From positions 1,054,001-1,118,000 of the forward strand of contig NZ_CP059733.1 of assembly GCF_000948985.2 (NCBI RefSeq): a DNA stretch of 64,000 nucleotides. Direction: 5' to 3'. Both the position numbers and the translations under genes were made by a program. This stretch comes from Thalassomonas viridans. Lineage in GTDB: Bacteria; Pseudomonadota; Gammaproteobacteria; Enterobacterales; Alteromonadaceae. Positions 33,255 through 42,735 of the stretch are shown piece after piece (the stretch's first letter is position 1; every line of letters begins with the position of its first letter). Below the pieces are notes generated by a model that was not told where the DNA came from, searched no databases, and saw only the letters and a list, made by a program, of their open reading frames with translations.

Positions 33255-33677
33255 ATGGCAGTTGAAAGCCGATTTGTCGTAATTCGACAGGGTGTGGAGG
33301 TAGAAACATTTATGGACAAAAAATCAGCAGATGAATATGACAAGATGCTGGATATGGCGGACAGCCTGGCGGAAATGTTATCTCATGCACCGGTTGAATT
33401 AACTGAACAGGCAACCGAAGAATTAAGTATTTATTTTGCCAAGCACAGGGAGGATGTCTTGATCGCCCTGCAGGCGAAAAAAGCCAAACCTGAGCAAGCG
33501 AAAGCCAAGCCGGAACCGGTCAAAGCCGAGCCGGCGCTGAAAGCCGTAGATAAGGCAGGTAGCAAAAAGGCAGATAGCAAAGACGCCGCCAAAGGCGAAA
33601 AGAAACCGGCTAAGGCAACAAAAAGCACTAAGGCGGGCAAGGCCGCAAAGGAAGCCAGCCTCAGTGAAGCAAGCTAG
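33255..33677 (+). CDS. yebG: YebG family DNA damage-inducible protein
   Basis: Residues 1-75 match E. coli YebG (MAVESRFVVIRQGVEVETF and DKKSADEYDKMLDMADSLAEML), an SOS-induced protein of unclear function. Residues ~76-140 form a low-complexity Lys/Ala/Pro/Glu-rich tail with repeated KAKPE/KAEP units, longer than in E. coli and similar to histone-H1-like tails, which suggests nucleic-acid contact (inference). The LexA box supports SOS control. Confidence 0.9.
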   Translation: MAVESRFVVIRQGVEVETFMDKKSADEYDKMLDMADSLAEMLSHAPVELTEQATEELSIYFAKHREDVLIALQAKKAKPEQAKAKPEPVKAEPALKAVDKAGSKKADSKDAAKGEKKPAKATKSTKAGKAAKEASLSEAS

Positions 33678-33726
33678 CGCCGCATAAGTTTTGCCGGTGT
33701 GGGATTAAGTTACCAGTAGTATCGAT

Positions 33727-34440
33727 TTGACCATAGAATATCAGCTTATCCGCAGCGATAAGCGTAAGACATTAGGCTTGCAGGTAAAAAAAGGGCAGGT
33801 GTTTGTGCGCGCGCCCAGGTTTGTTGCCCAGTCGCAAATTACCGCCCTGGTGCAGGCCAAATCTGCCTGGCTTAAAGCTAAGGTGGCCGAGCAAAAGTTG
33901 CTGCTGGCAAATGAGGTCAGCCTGTTTTGCCAGGGCAGCGATATCTGGATCCGCGGCACGCTGAAAAGGCTGGATATCCGTTATCTGCCCGGAGGCAAAA
34001 ACAAAGCCCGGGTACAGGAGCTGGAGCAGGCTATCATTTTGGAGTTGCCGGCCCTAAGCCAAAACCGCAGCCATGAACAGCTGGCTTTGACGGTCAAAAA
34101 ACAGCTCGAACTTTGGTTTAAAACGCAGGCGCAATTATATATTCCCGCCCGGCTTGAGCACTGGTCCTCGGTTACTGGCCTGAGTTATAAGTCTTATAAG
34201 ATCCGGCAGTACAAAGCCCGCTGGGGCAGCTGCAACAACCGGGCAGAGCTGAGTTTCAACAGCCTGCTAATGATGGCCCCTGATTGGGTCATAGATTATG
34301 TGATTGTCCACGAACTTTGTCATCTGCAACACTTAAATCATTCACCGGCCTTCTGGCAGTTGGTTGCCGGTTTTTATCCCCAGTACGCCCTGGCCAAACA
34401 ATGGCTGAAAAGCAACCAGGTGAAATTAGACTGGAAATAA
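33727..34440 (+). CDS. YgjP-like M48-type metallopeptidase (DUF45)
   Basis: A 237-residue zinc-peptidase-fold protein. The HExxH motif is HELCH in IDYVIVHELCHLQHLNHSPAFW, preceded by YKARWGSCNNRAELSFNSLLMMAP, the YgjP/SprT-like signature. Substrate unknown. Starts at a TTG (33727), 50 bp after yebG; a shared transcript is possible. Confidence 0.88.
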   Translation: MTIEYQLIRSDKRKTLGLQVKKGQVFVRAPRFVAQSQITALVQAKSAWLKAKVAEQKLLLANEVSLFCQGSDIWIRGTLKRLDIRYLPGGKNKARVQELEQAIILELPALSQNRSHEQLALTVKKQLELWFKTQAQLYIPARLEHWSSVTGLSYKSYKIRQYKARWGSCNNRAELSFNSLLMMAPDWVIDYVIVHELCHLQHLNHSPAFWQLVAGFYPQYALAKQWLKSNQVKLDWK

Positions 34441-34981
34441 TCCCGCCGCTTAAGGGACTTGATTTTATATAACAAAGCTTGCCTTTAGTGTTTATTTTCT
34501 TGTCCGTCGTTTGATTAATGCAGCGCTATGCACTTTAATAAAATGCAAAGGGCTAGCATAATAATAAAACCAAGCTTTTAAACTATCTGTTTATTTTTCA
34601 TTTTTAGCATGGAAGTTGTCTGCTAATAATTGCACCAGCCTGCCACTGAAATATTGTCAGTGTCCGCCTGGACAACGAGAGGGATAGATTATGAAAATAA
34701 CCGGTTATAACCTGAAACTGATATGTTTATATTTGGCCTCAAGTCTTTTTTCTATCGGCGTCTTTCATTTATTGACGCAAATTCCCTATTGAACCTGCCG
34801 ATCCCGGGACTGCGCTGGCTCGCCTCCTGAAACTTAAATAAAGACAAGCTTTCAGGGCCTGGTCTGCCGGGGGGAGCGACGATGTTTACAGTAAATTTAC
34901 AATTTATAAGTTTGGTGATTAACAAATGCCTCTTTTTAGGGTAAATTATCGCCATTAAAATAACAAAAGGCTAAAAATGTT
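34441..34981. other. Long intergenic gap
   Basis: 541 bp, AT-rich, containing one tentative 33-codon frame (34691-34792). Otherwise I see no gene, repeat or strong hairpin. The promoter of the CheY/CheC/GGDEF operon is expected near its end. Confidence 0.4.
34691..34792 (+). CDS. Possible 33-residue membrane micropeptide
   Basis: ATG at 34691 has a good GAGAGGGA ribosome-binding site upstream. The product MKITGYNLKLICLYLASSLF... is one hydrophobic helix with a basic N-terminus. No homologue is recognised; coding status is doubtful. Confidence 0.3.
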   Translation: MKITGYNLKLICLYLASSLFSIGVFHLLTQIPY

Positions 34982-35347
34982 ATGACGTCATCTGTATTAA
35001 TTTGCGATGATTCCAATATGGCGAGAAAGCAGGTGGTGCGTAGCCTGCCGTCCCACTGGCCGGTAGAAGTGCAAACGGCAAAAAACGGTCTTGAAGCGCT
35101 TGATATTTTGCGCAGCCAGGCAATTGACGTGTTATTCCTTGATTTAACCATGCCGGAGCTTGACGGCCTGGGAGTGTTGCAAAAAATCCAGGAAGAAGGC
35201 ATAAGCTGCTCGGTATTTGTGATTTCTGCTGATGTTCAGCCGGCGATGCAGGTAAAAGTGCTGGAACTGGGCGCCACGGCATTTTTGCGCAAGCCCGTTG
35301 AAGCAGAAACCTTAATGGACGAACTGCAAGTACACGGGTTTCTATGA
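34982..35347 (+). CDS. CheY-like single-domain response regulator
   Basis: A 121-residue receiver domain without output domain. LICDDSN gives the acidic pocket, VLFLDLTMPELDG the phospho-acceptor Asp (about residue 54), VISAD the Ser switch, and FLRKPVEAETL the Lys. The stop overlaps the next ATG by four bases (ATGA), so it is coupled to the CheC-like gene that probably dephosphorylates it. Confidence 0.93.
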   Translation: MTSSVLICDDSNMARKQVVRSLPSHWPVEVQTAKNGLEALDILRSQAIDVLFLDLTMPELDGLGVLQKIQEEGISCSVFVISADVQPAMQVKVLELGATAFLRKPVEAETLMDELQVHGFL

Positions 35348-35952
35348 GTGCATTTAATTTAAGTGAAGATCAGCAGGACTGCCTCCAGGAGCTGATCAAT
35401 GTCGCCATGGGGCAGGCAAGCGATCAACTGGCGCGCTACCTGGATACTTTTGTCCATTTGCGGGTGCCGAGTATCGAACAGGTAAGCACCACGAGTTTAT
35501 CCAACAGCCTGAACCAGGAGCAGGAGTCTGTGGCCGTAGTCAGCCAGGGCTTTTTGGGCTATGAAGGGATCCGTGGCGAGGCGCTGCTGGTTTACCAGCA
35601 TAAAGATTCCGACTGTATCGGCAATATCCTCGGATACGAGCCGGACGAGCTATCGATAGAAGAGCAACTTATCGATTTAAGCTCGATTTTAACCACCACC
35701 TTTTTGAATGTTTTTGCCAAGCAAATCGACAACCAGATGTCATATAACGCCCCGCGTTTACTTTCCAGCGGCCAGGATGCGCTTGCGGTATATTTACAGC
35801 AATTATCCTTTAATTGCGATATGGCGTTAAAGGTGAAAATTACCTACCAGGTGACAGACTTCTCTTTTAATTGCGATATGATCTTGCTCATTCCCGAATC
35901 TGCCATTATCCATATCAAAGCGGTGATCGACAGGATACTGGAAGATTACTAA
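35344..35952 (+). CDS. CheC-like phosphatase of a receiver domain
   Basis: A 202-residue CheC/CheX-superfamily protein. Segment CLQELINVAMGQASDQLARYLD (residues ~13-34) is the first phosphatase helix with the usual E-x2-N arrangement (ELIN); a second copy is less clear (LSSILTTTFLNVFAKQ, residues ~112-127). Family members dephosphorylate CheY-type regulators. Placed between a CheY-like receiver and a diguanylate cyclase, it probably resets this pathway. Confidence 0.85.
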   Translation: MSAFNLSEDQQDCLQELINVAMGQASDQLARYLDTFVHLRVPSIEQVSTTSLSNSLNQEQESVAVVSQGFLGYEGIRGEALLVYQHKDSDCIGNILGYEPDELSIEEQLIDLSSILTTTFLNVFAKQIDNQMSYNAPRLLSSGQDALAVYLQQLSFNCDMALKVKITYQVTDFSFNCDMILLIPESAIIHIKAVIDRILEDY

Positions 35953-35966
35953 GGAAGGAAAAAACT

Positions 35967-36917
35967 ATGTCGATGGAAAGCTTTCATTCGACCATCACCA
36001 ACCAGTTGAATACCGGGGTGCTGATCCTGGATCTGGACTTCAATATAGTGTTCTGGAACCGCTTTTTGGAAGTGCATGCCAATAAAAGAGCCAACGAGGT
36101 CATAGGGCAATCTATTTTTACCGTATTTGGGGAATTACCGCGCCGCTGGTTTGAGCGTAAAGTTGCCGGGGTGGTGCAGCTAAATACTCCGTCGTTCTGT
36201 TCATGGGAGCAAAGGCACCACCTGTTCGAGTTGCCCCATACCCGGCCCATTACCACCGACAGCCATTTTATGGCGCAAAACTGCACTTTCCTGCCCCTGG
36301 CTCCCGAAGGGGAAATCCAGCATGTCTGTATCCTGATAGAGGATGCCACCGATGTTTGCCATTACCAGAGCATGCTGCAAAAGACCCTGACAGAGTTGGA
36401 GTACGCCAACCGCATTGACGGCCTGACCCAGGTGTATAACCGTAAGCACTGGGAAGAATGCCTGTCCAAGGAGTTCGACCGCGCCCGCCGTTACCAGCAT
36501 GACCTGTCCCTGATTATGTTTGATTTAGATCATTTTAAGAAACTAAATGACGTATATGGTCACCTTTGTGGCGATATGGTGCTGGTTGAAGTGGCGAAAA
36601 CCATTAAGCCGCTGCTACGCAGCTGTGATTGTTTAGGGCGCTACGGCGGCGAAGAATTTGCCATTATATTGCCGGAAACCAATATCTCAGGCGCTGTGGA
36701 CGTTGCCGAAAGAGTCCGCCAGGCGATAGCTTTAAAGGACATGGAATATCAAGGAGTTGAGATAAAAGCGTCCGTGAGTGTCGGCATAGGGGAATTTGAG
36801 CGCAGAACCCGGCGTTATGAAGATTTGATCGGCAATGCCGATGCGGCTTTATATGAGGCAAAATCCGGGGGACGCAACCGTACCTGCCTGTTTAAGGACT
36901 CGGTTATTTGCCTGTAG
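35967..36917 (+). CDS. PAS-GGDEF diguanylate cyclase
   Basis: A 316-residue protein. A PAS-like domain (residues ~8-130, GVLILDLDFNIVFWNRFLEVHA) is followed by a GGDEF domain. GRYGGEEFAI is the active site, with RSCD five residues before it as an inhibitory I-site, and MFDLDHFKKLNDVYGH the metal/GTP motif. It should make cyclic-di-GMP. I start at ATG 35967 after AAGGAAGGA; the longer open frame overlaps the cheC-like gene. Third gene of the operon. Confidence 0.92.
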   Translation: MSMESFHSTITNQLNTGVLILDLDFNIVFWNRFLEVHANKRANEVIGQSIFTVFGELPRRWFERKVAGVVQLNTPSFCSWEQRHHLFELPHTRPITTDSHFMAQNCTFLPLAPEGEIQHVCILIEDATDVCHYQSMLQKTLTELEYANRIDGLTQVYNRKHWEECLSKEFDRARRYQHDLSLIMFDLDHFKKLNDVYGHLCGDMVLVEVAKTIKPLLRSCDCLGRYGGEEFAIILPETNISGAVDVAERVRQAIALKDMEYQGVEIKASVSVGIGEFERRTRRYEDLIGNADAALYEAKSGGRNRTCLFKDSVICL

Positions 36918-36994
36918 TTTTTATTCAAAAAAGTGTAATTTTTTTTCAAAACTAAGGGTTGACAGCCAAATATTAATCAGGCATGTTATTGAGT

Positions 36995-37069
36995 ATGAAA
37001 ATTCAACACAGCCAAATTACCACTATTATTACCACTACCGCCCTCACCGGGATGGTGGTCATTGGCTGA
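36995..37069 (+). CDS. thrL: thr operon leader peptide ThrL
   Basis: 24 codons, MKIQHSQITTIITTTALTG..., with the regulatory run TTIITTT of Thr and Ile codons, followed by a Rho-independent terminator before thrA. This is the standard Thr/Ile-responsive attenuation layout. An in-frame ATG at 36983 is an alternative start. A TTGACA at 36959-36964 may be part of the promoter. Confidence 0.88.
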   Translation: MKIQHSQITTIITTTALTGMVVIG

Positions 37070-37092
37070 CGTGTAAAATAAAAGATTTTAGC

Positions 37093-37127
37093 AAAGCCCG
37101 TGACCGATAAGGTTCCGGGCTTTTTTG
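37093..37127 (+). terminator. thr attenuator
   Basis: AAAGCCCG (37093-37100) pairs with CGGGCTTT (37116-37123), with an inner ACC/GGT stem, then TTTTTTG. It lies 24 bp after the thrL stop and 20 bp before thrA, where stalled or free ribosomes on thrL decide read-through. Confidence 0.88.
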
Positions 37128-37146
37128 TTTTTAAGGGGATGTAAAA

Positions 37147-39603
37147 ATGCGTGTACTCAAGTTTGGTGGTTCGTCGCTCGCCACTGCAGAGCGGTTTAAG
37201 CAAGTGGCTCAGATCATCAAGGACAAAAGCCAGTCATCTAAGGTGGCTGTGGTGGTTTCGGCGCCGCAGGGGGTGACCAATCATTTGGTGGCCATGGCGG
37301 AAAATATCAGCGATGAAGACAAACTCAGTACCGACTTACAACTTTTTAAAACTGCAATCGACACCATAATCGACGACTTAAGCGCCAGCCTTGAAGGTTT
37401 TAACCGCCAGCATGCGGAGCAGGCGCTGGCAAACTGGGAGCACCAGCTGAGCCGTTATATGCAGGGGGTGACTATGCTGTCGTTTTGCCCCGAGCATATC
37501 CGGGCACGCATCATCAGCACGGGTGAAAGGCTCAGCGTTGCCATTCTCGAATCCGTTTTTGCGGCGCTGGACTGTGAAGTGTCTATCCTGGAGCCGGAAA
37601 AATTCCTCTTTACCAGCGACGAATCCCTCAATGCCGTGGCGGATCTGGTGCTGAGCAAGGAAAAGTTTGCCGAGCTCTACAGCCAGTGCAAGCAGATTGC
37701 CGTGATGCCGGGCTTTTTCGGCGTCAACAGCCGGGGAGAAGTGACCACCCTGGGCCGTAACGGCTCGGATTATTCGGCGGCCGTGCTGGCGGTGTGCGCC
37801 GAGGCGGAATGTTGCGAAATCTGGACCGATGTTGACGGCGTCTTTAATGCCGACCCCCGGCTGATCAAGGATGCCAAACTGCTCGATTATCTTTCCTACC
37901 AGGAGGCGATGGAATTATCCTATTTCGGCGCCAGCGTATTACATCCGAAAACCATAGGCCCCATTGCCCAGTACCATATTCCCTGCCTGATCAAAAATAC
38001 CGGCAACCCGCAGGCGCCGGGCACTTTGATCGGCAACGAAAACGATCAACAAAAACGGGTCAAGGCAATCTCCAACCTCAATGATCTGACCATGGTCAAT
38101 GTTTCCGGCCCGGGCATGAAAGGCATGGTGGGCATGGCCAGCCGGGTATTTGCCACTATGAGCCGGGAAAATATTTCCCTGGTATTGATCAGCCAGTCTT
38201 CCAGCGAATATTGCATCAGTTTCTGTATTTATTCTGCCGACGCCCTGCGTGCCAAACAAAGCCTGGCGGAAGAGTTTGAACTTGAGCTGCTTAACGGCCT
38301 GCTCGAACCTATTTCCCTTACCGGCGACTTGTCTATCGTTTCCCTGGTGGGGGACGGCATGCACCACCAGCGCGGCGTGGCGGCCAAGTTCTTCGATTCG
38401 CTGGCGCAGGCCAGGGTCAACGTGGTGGCCATTGCCCAGGATTCATCCGAGCGCAGTATTTCCGTGGTGATCGAGCAAAGAAAATGTACCGACGCTCTCA
38501 AGGTCAGCCACCAGAACTTCTTCTCCTTCAAACCCACCATAGACGTTTTTATGATAGGCTGCGGTGTGGTGGGCAGTGAGCTGATTGCCCAGATAGCCCG
38601 CCAGCAGCCGAGCCTGAAGGCCCAGAATGTCGACCTGAAAGTGTATGGCCTGGCCAACAGCCAGGGCATGGTGTTTAACGAAAACGGCATAGATCTCGAC
38701 AGCTGGCAGCAGGGCATGGGGGAAAATGCCGTGCCGGCCACGGTGGAGAATATCAAGGCGTTTGTGCGCGGCAACCATTTGATCAACCCGGTGCTGGTGG
38801 ACTGTACCTCCAACGAGGAATTGGCCATGGGTTATGTCGGTTTCCTCGAAGAAGGTTTCCATGTGGTCACCCCGAATAAAAAATCCAATACCGATTCCTG
38901 GCAATATTACCGCGAGCTCAGGGAAGCGGCGCAAAAAACCCACCGGCGTTTCCTTTATGAAACTACGGTAGGGGCGGGTTTGCCTGTGATCGATACCCTG
39001 CAGGGGCTGATTAAGGCCGGCGACCAGCTGTTGAAATTTGAAGGGATTTTATCCGGCTCCCTGTCTTATATTTTCGGCAAACTTGAAGAAGGCATGCCTT
39101 TATCCCAGGCGACGGCGATTGCCAAAGAAAACGGCTTTACCGAGCCGGATCCCAGGGACGATCTCAGCGGTATGGATGTTGCCCGAAAGCTGCTGATCAT
39201 GGCGCGCGAGTCCGGTATGCAGCTGGAACTCGATGATATTGAAATCGAGTCGGTATTACCCGAAAGTTTTGATGCCGGCGGTGATGTCAGCCGCTTTATG
39301 GCCAACCTGGAAAAACTTGATGACGAGTTCAGCCTTAAGGTGGCCGCGGCGAAAAATGAAGGCAAGGTTTTAAGGTATATCGGCAATATTAATGAAGGCA
39401 AATGTCAGGTCACCATAGAGGCGGTGGACGCTGCCCATCCTTTATATAACATCAAAGATGGTGAAAATGCCCTGGCTATCCACAGCCGTTATTACCAGCC
39501 GCTGCCCTTTGTGCTGCGCGGTTATGGCGCTGGCGCTGCGGTAACGGCAGCCGGTGTATTCGGCGACTTGCTCAGGACCCTGGCATGGGAGCAGGAACAC
39601 TAA
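37147..39603 (+). CDS. thrA: Bifunctional aspartokinase I / homoserine dehydrogenase I
   Basis: Catalyses the first and third steps from aspartate to homoserine. The aspartokinase part (residues 1-~290) begins [17 protein letters not shown] and has [15 protein letters not shown]. Two ACT regulatory domains follow (~310-455, [17 protein letters not shown]). Homoserine dehydrogenase (~465-818) has [14 protein letters not shown] and [18 protein letters not shown]. Length 818 aa matches E. coli ThrA. Its stop overlaps the thrB ATG. Confidence 0.97.
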   Translation: MRVLKFGGSSLATAERFKQVAQIIKDKSQSSKVAVVVSAPQGVTNHLVAMAENISDEDKLSTDLQLFKTAIDTIIDDLSASLEGFNRQHAEQALANWEHQLSRYMQGVTMLSFCPEHIRARIISTGERLSVAILESVFAALDCEVSILEPEKFLFTSDESLNAVADLVLSKEKFAELYSQCKQIAVMPGFFGVNSRGEVTTLGRNGSDYSAAVLAVCAEAECCEIWTDVDGVFNADPRLIKDAKLLDYLSYQEAMELSYFGASVLHPKTIGPIAQYHIPCLIKNTGNPQAPGTLIGNENDQQKRVKAISNLNDLTMVNVSGPGMKGMVGMASRVFATMSRENISLVLISQSSSEYCISFCIYSADALRAKQSLAEEFELELLNGLLEPISLTGDLSIVSLVGDGMHHQRGVAAKFFDSLAQARVNVVAIAQDSSERSISVVIEQRKCTDALKVSHQNFFSFKPTIDVFMIGCGVVGSELIAQIARQQPSLKAQNVDLKVYGLANSQGMVFNENGIDLDSWQQGMGENAVPATVENIKAFVRGNHLINPVLVDCTSNEELAMGYVGFLEEGFHVVTPNKKSNTDSWQYYRELREAAQKTHRRFLYETTVGAGLPVIDTLQGLIKAGDQLLKFEGILSGSLSYIFGKLEEGMPLSQATAIAKENGFTEPDPRDDLSGMDVARKLLIMARESGMQLELDDIEIESVLPESFDAGGDVSRFMANLEKLDDEFSLKVAAAKNEGKVLRYIGNINEGKCQVTIEAVDAAHPLYNIKDGENALAIHSRYYQPLPFVLRGYGAGAAVTAAGVFGDLLRTLAWEQEH

Positions 39604-40559
39604 TGGCGGTATCAGTATTTGCGCCGGCGTCGCTGGCAAATTTCAGTGTCGGCTTCGATGCCCTGGGACTGGCGGTACAGCCCGTTGACGGTACCTTATT
39701 GGGGGATCTGGTTAAGGTAGAAAAGAGTACAGGGACAGATGGAAACAGGCTTAAGGTGGTAGGGGAGTTTGCCCATAAACTGCCTTCGCTTCCGGAAGAC
39801 AATATCGTCTGGTCCTGCCTGCATTTATTTAACGAGGCCATGGCGGATGCGGGGTTTGAAACGCAAAAGGTTACCATTACCCTGGAGAAGAAAATGCCGG
39901 TGGGCAGCGGCCTGGGCTCCAGTGCCTGCTCCGTGGTGGCGGCTTTGGCGGGCTTAAATGCCTTTTACCAAAACTGTTTTGACGAAAAGGCCATGCTGAA
40001 AATGATGGGCCAGATGGAAGCGAAAATCAGTGGCAGCCTGCATTACGACAATGTCGCTCCCTGTTACCTGGGGGGCCTGCAGCTGATGGTGCCGGACGGA
40101 CAAATCATCAGCCGCACCCTGCCGGATTTTAAAGACTGTTTTTATGTGATGGCCTATCCCGGCATCGAAGTGTCTACCAAGGCGGCGCGGGAAGTGCTGC
40201 CGGACAATTACAGCCGTAAGGATCTGCTGGCTTACGGCCAGAACCTGGCCGCTTTCGTTGATGCCTGCCACCGCCAGGACAAGGCGCAGGCGTTTGCGGT
40301 ATTGCAGGATGTGGTGGCGGAACCGTACCGCCAGTCGTTGCTGCCGGGTTACGAGCAGGCCCGCCATTATTTGCTGGCCCAGGGCAGCCTGGCGGTGGGC
40401 ATTTCCGGCTCCGGGCCGACCCTGTTTTGTGTCTGCGACCAGCAGGAGCGGGCGCAGGAGCTGGCCAGGTGGCTGCAGGATAATTATTTACAAACTGAGT
40501 TGGGCTTTGTTCATATTTGCCGGGTTGATGACCTTGGTGCCCGTACGATAGAAGACTAA
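39603..40559 (+). CDS. thrB: Homoserine kinase ThrB
   Basis: GHMP-family kinase phosphorylating homoserine. SVFAPASLANFSVGFDALGLA and the ATP loop KKMPVGSGLGSSACSVVAALAGLN are seen, plus SGSGPTLF near the end. Start at ATG 39603, overlapping the thrA stop (TAATG); the in-frame start 18 bp upstream lies in thrA. 318 aa. Confidence 0.96.
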   Translation: MAVSVFAPASLANFSVGFDALGLAVQPVDGTLLGDLVKVEKSTGTDGNRLKVVGEFAHKLPSLPEDNIVWSCLHLFNEAMADAGFETQKVTITLEKKMPVGSGLGSSACSVVAALAGLNAFYQNCFDEKAMLKMMGQMEAKISGSLHYDNVAPCYLGGLQLMVPDGQIISRTLPDFKDCFYVMAYPGIEVSTKAAREVLPDNYSRKDLLAYGQNLAAFVDACHRQDKAQAFAVLQDVVAEPYRQSLLPGYEQARHYLLAQGSLAVGISGSGPTLFCVCDQQERAQELARWLQDNYLQTELGFVHICRVDDLGARTIED

Positions 40560-40570
40560 GGAAATAACAC

Positions 40571-41863
40571 GTGAAGTTTTATAATTTAAAAGAAAATGAT
40601 GAAAAAGTAAGTTTTGCCGGTGCGGTCAGGCAGGGGCTGGGTAAAAACCAGGGGCTGTTTTTCCCGGAAGAAATGCCCGCCTTTGACAATATTCAGGAAC
40701 TGCTGGCACTGCCTTTGGTGGAGCGTAGCGTCAAGGTGTTATACCCCTTTGTCAAAGACGATTTAAGCGAAGCAGAATTAAAGGAAATCGTTACCGCCGC
40801 CTTTAATTTTCCGGCCTTATTGCAGCCTATTTCAGAAGACAGGGCGATTTTGGAACTTTTCCACGGGCCAACCCTGGCCTTTAAAGATTTCGGCGCCCGT
40901 TTTATGGCGCAATGCCTGCAAAAATTCAGCAAAGAAAAGCAGATCACTATCTTAACCGCCACATCGGGAGATACCGGCGCCGCCGTTGCCCATGCCTTCC
41001 ATGGCCTGGACAATATCCGGGTGGTGATCATGTACCCCAAAGGCAAAATCAGTTTGCTGCAGGAAAAGATGTTTACCACTTTGGGGGGCAATATCGAAAC
41101 CCTGGCGATAGACGGGGATTTCGATGACTGCCAGGCCCTGGTAAAACAGGCGTTTGACGATAAGGAACTGGCGGCTGAAATCGGTCTGAACTCGGCCAAC
41201 TCCATCAACATCAGCCGTTTGCTCGCGCAGATCTGTTACTACTTTGAAGCCGTGGCCCAGCTGTCGCGCCAGAAAAGCAAAAGCCAGCTCGGCGATATAG
41301 TGTTTTCTGTGCCCAGCGGTAACTTCGGCAACCTGACCGCAGGCCTGTTTGCCAAGGCCTTGGGTTTGCCCGTCAAACGTTTTATCGCCGCCACCAATGA
41401 AAACGATACCGTCCCCCGTTACCTGGAAAGCGGTGAGTGGTCTCCCAATGAGACAGTGGCGACTATGTCCAATGCCATGGACGTCAGCAATCCCAACAAC
41501 TGGCCGCGGGTGGAGCATATGCTTAAGTCGGGCATTGTCCCAAACGAGGCGGTCAGTTCGGTTTCCGTGGGGGAAGAGCAGACGCAGTCGACTATGCTGC
41601 AGCTCAATAAACTGGGCTATATCAGCGAGCCCCATGCTGCGGTGGCCTATAAGGCGATGCAATACAGTTTGGCGGAAGAGGAGTTCGGTGTGTTCCTGGG
41701 GACTGCCCATCCGGCGAAATTTAAGGAAGTGGTGGAAAGCATTTTGGGTCAGCCGCTGGGGCTGCCGAAAGAGCTGGCGGACTGCGCCGGCGAGAAGATC
41801 CTTTCCACCGGTATGGCGGCGGACTTTGCCTTATTGCGCCAATACCTGTTAACGGGCAAGTAA
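40571..41863 (+). CDS. thrC: Threonine synthase ThrC
   Basis: PLP enzyme converting phosphohomoserine to threonine. GPTLAFKDFGARFMAQ contains the PLP Lys, with TATSGDTGAAVAHAFHG, PSGNFGNLTAG and ATNENDTVPRYLESG. Starts with GTG at 40571, 11 bp after thrB, and ends the operon before the long hairpin at 41869. 430 aa. Confidence 0.96.
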   Translation: MKFYNLKENDEKVSFAGAVRQGLGKNQGLFFPEEMPAFDNIQELLALPLVERSVKVLYPFVKDDLSEAELKEIVTAAFNFPALLQPISEDRAILELFHGPTLAFKDFGARFMAQCLQKFSKEKQITILTATSGDTGAAVAHAFHGLDNIRVVIMYPKGKISLLQEKMFTTLGGNIETLAIDGDFDDCQALVKQAFDDKELAAEIGLNSANSINISRLLAQICYYFEAVAQLSRQKSKSQLGDIVFSVPSGNFGNLTAGLFAKALGLPVKRFIAATNENDTVPRYLESGEWSPNETVATMSNAMDVSNPNNWPRVEHMLKSGIVPNEAVSSVSVGEEQTQSTMLQLNKLGYISEPHAAVAYKAMQYSLAEEEFGVFLGTAHPAKFKEVVESILGQPLGLPKELADCAGEKILSTGMAADFALLRQYLLTGK

Positions 41864-41868
41864 CCGTT

Positions 41869-41972
41869 AACGCCCCTTGTTTTTAGCGCTGGCTTTAGTG
41901 CTTATTTTCAGCGCTTTTTTCAACGCTGTTTTTAGCGCTTTTTTCAACAATAAAAACAAGGGGCGTTTTTCT
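41869..41972 (+). terminator. Long-looped terminator of the thr operon
   Basis: A perfect 17-bp stem: 41869-41885 (AACGCCCCTTGTTTTTA) with 41951-41967, then TTTTTC. The 65-nt loop contains two copies of AGCGCTTTTTTCAAC and two more AGCGCT-like units. Strong stem and U-tract support termination; the repetitive loop is unusual. Confidence 0.8.
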
Positions 41973-42045
41973 ATCCGCCGCTGGCATGGGGGCGGTGCTT
42001 TGGGTAAACTAGCCGCTTTATTTATTCATTATAATTTATCACCCG

Positions 42046-42732
42046 ATGAAGACATCCGACAGCATCAGTCAGCCGTTATGGCAGCACATTATCCGGCAGG
42101 AACAGCAGCAGGAATATTTCCAAAAGCTAACGGCGGAAATCGACAGGCAAAGACAGGCGGGAGAAGTTATCTATCCGCAGGAAAGTGATGTTTTCAGCGC
42201 CTTTAATTATGTCGACTTAAGCGACGTTAAAGTGGTGATCCTGGGGCAGGATCCCTACCACGGCGCTGGACAGGCCCACGGCCTGGCTTTTTCGGTATTG
42301 CCCGGCGTAAAAGTGCCGCCGTCCCTGGTTAATATGTATAAAGAACTGACCACGGATATTGCAGGCTTTACCACACCGGAACACGGTTATTTAACTTCCT
42401 GGGCCAGGCAGGGGGTATTGCTGCTTAATACCGTGCTTACGGTACAGCAGGGCAATGCCCATTCCCATGCGAAACTTGGCTGGGAGCAGTTTACCGATGT
42501 GATTATCCGGGAGCTTAACCAAAACAATCCCGGTTGTGTTTTTATTCTCTGGGGCAGCCATGCCCAGAAAAAAGGCAAAAAAATAGACGGTGAAAAACAC
42601 CATGTCCTGGCAGGGCCGCATCCGTCGCCGCTGTCGGCCTACCGCGGCTTTTTCGGTTGCCGGCATTTCTCAAAAGCCAATGCCTGGCTGGAGCAGCAGG
42701 GCCAGACACCAATTAACTGGTGCCTGGACTAA
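42046..42732 (+). CDS. ung: Uracil-DNA glycosylase
   Basis: Removes uracil from DNA. Catalytic motif [22 protein letters not shown] holds the Asp, and [17 protein letters not shown] the His-containing leucine loop; [15 protein letters not shown] is also conserved. 228 aa, standard family-1 UDG. Convergent with the GNAT gene 3 bp away. Confidence 0.97.
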   Translation: MKTSDSISQPLWQHIIRQEQQQEYFQKLTAEIDRQRQAGEVIYPQESDVFSAFNYVDLSDVKVVILGQDPYHGAGQAHGLAFSVLPGVKVPPSLVNMYKELTTDIAGFTTPEHGYLTSWARQGVLLLNTVLTVQQGNAHSHAKLGWEQFTDVIIRELNQNNPGCVFILWGSHAQKKGKKIDGEKHHVLAGPHPSPLSAYRGFFGCRHFSKANAWLEQQGQTPINWCLD

Positions 42733-42735
42733 AAG

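Noticed and set aside
36959..36990. TTGACA before thrL as a complete promoter
   Set aside because: No good -10 at 16-18 nt; the transcription start would fall too close to the thrL ATG, so only noted as possible.
41886..41950. Repeated AGCGCT units considered as a CRISPR-like array
   Set aside because: Units are short and irregular, no spacers of constant length, no cas genes; it is the loop of a terminator hairpin.
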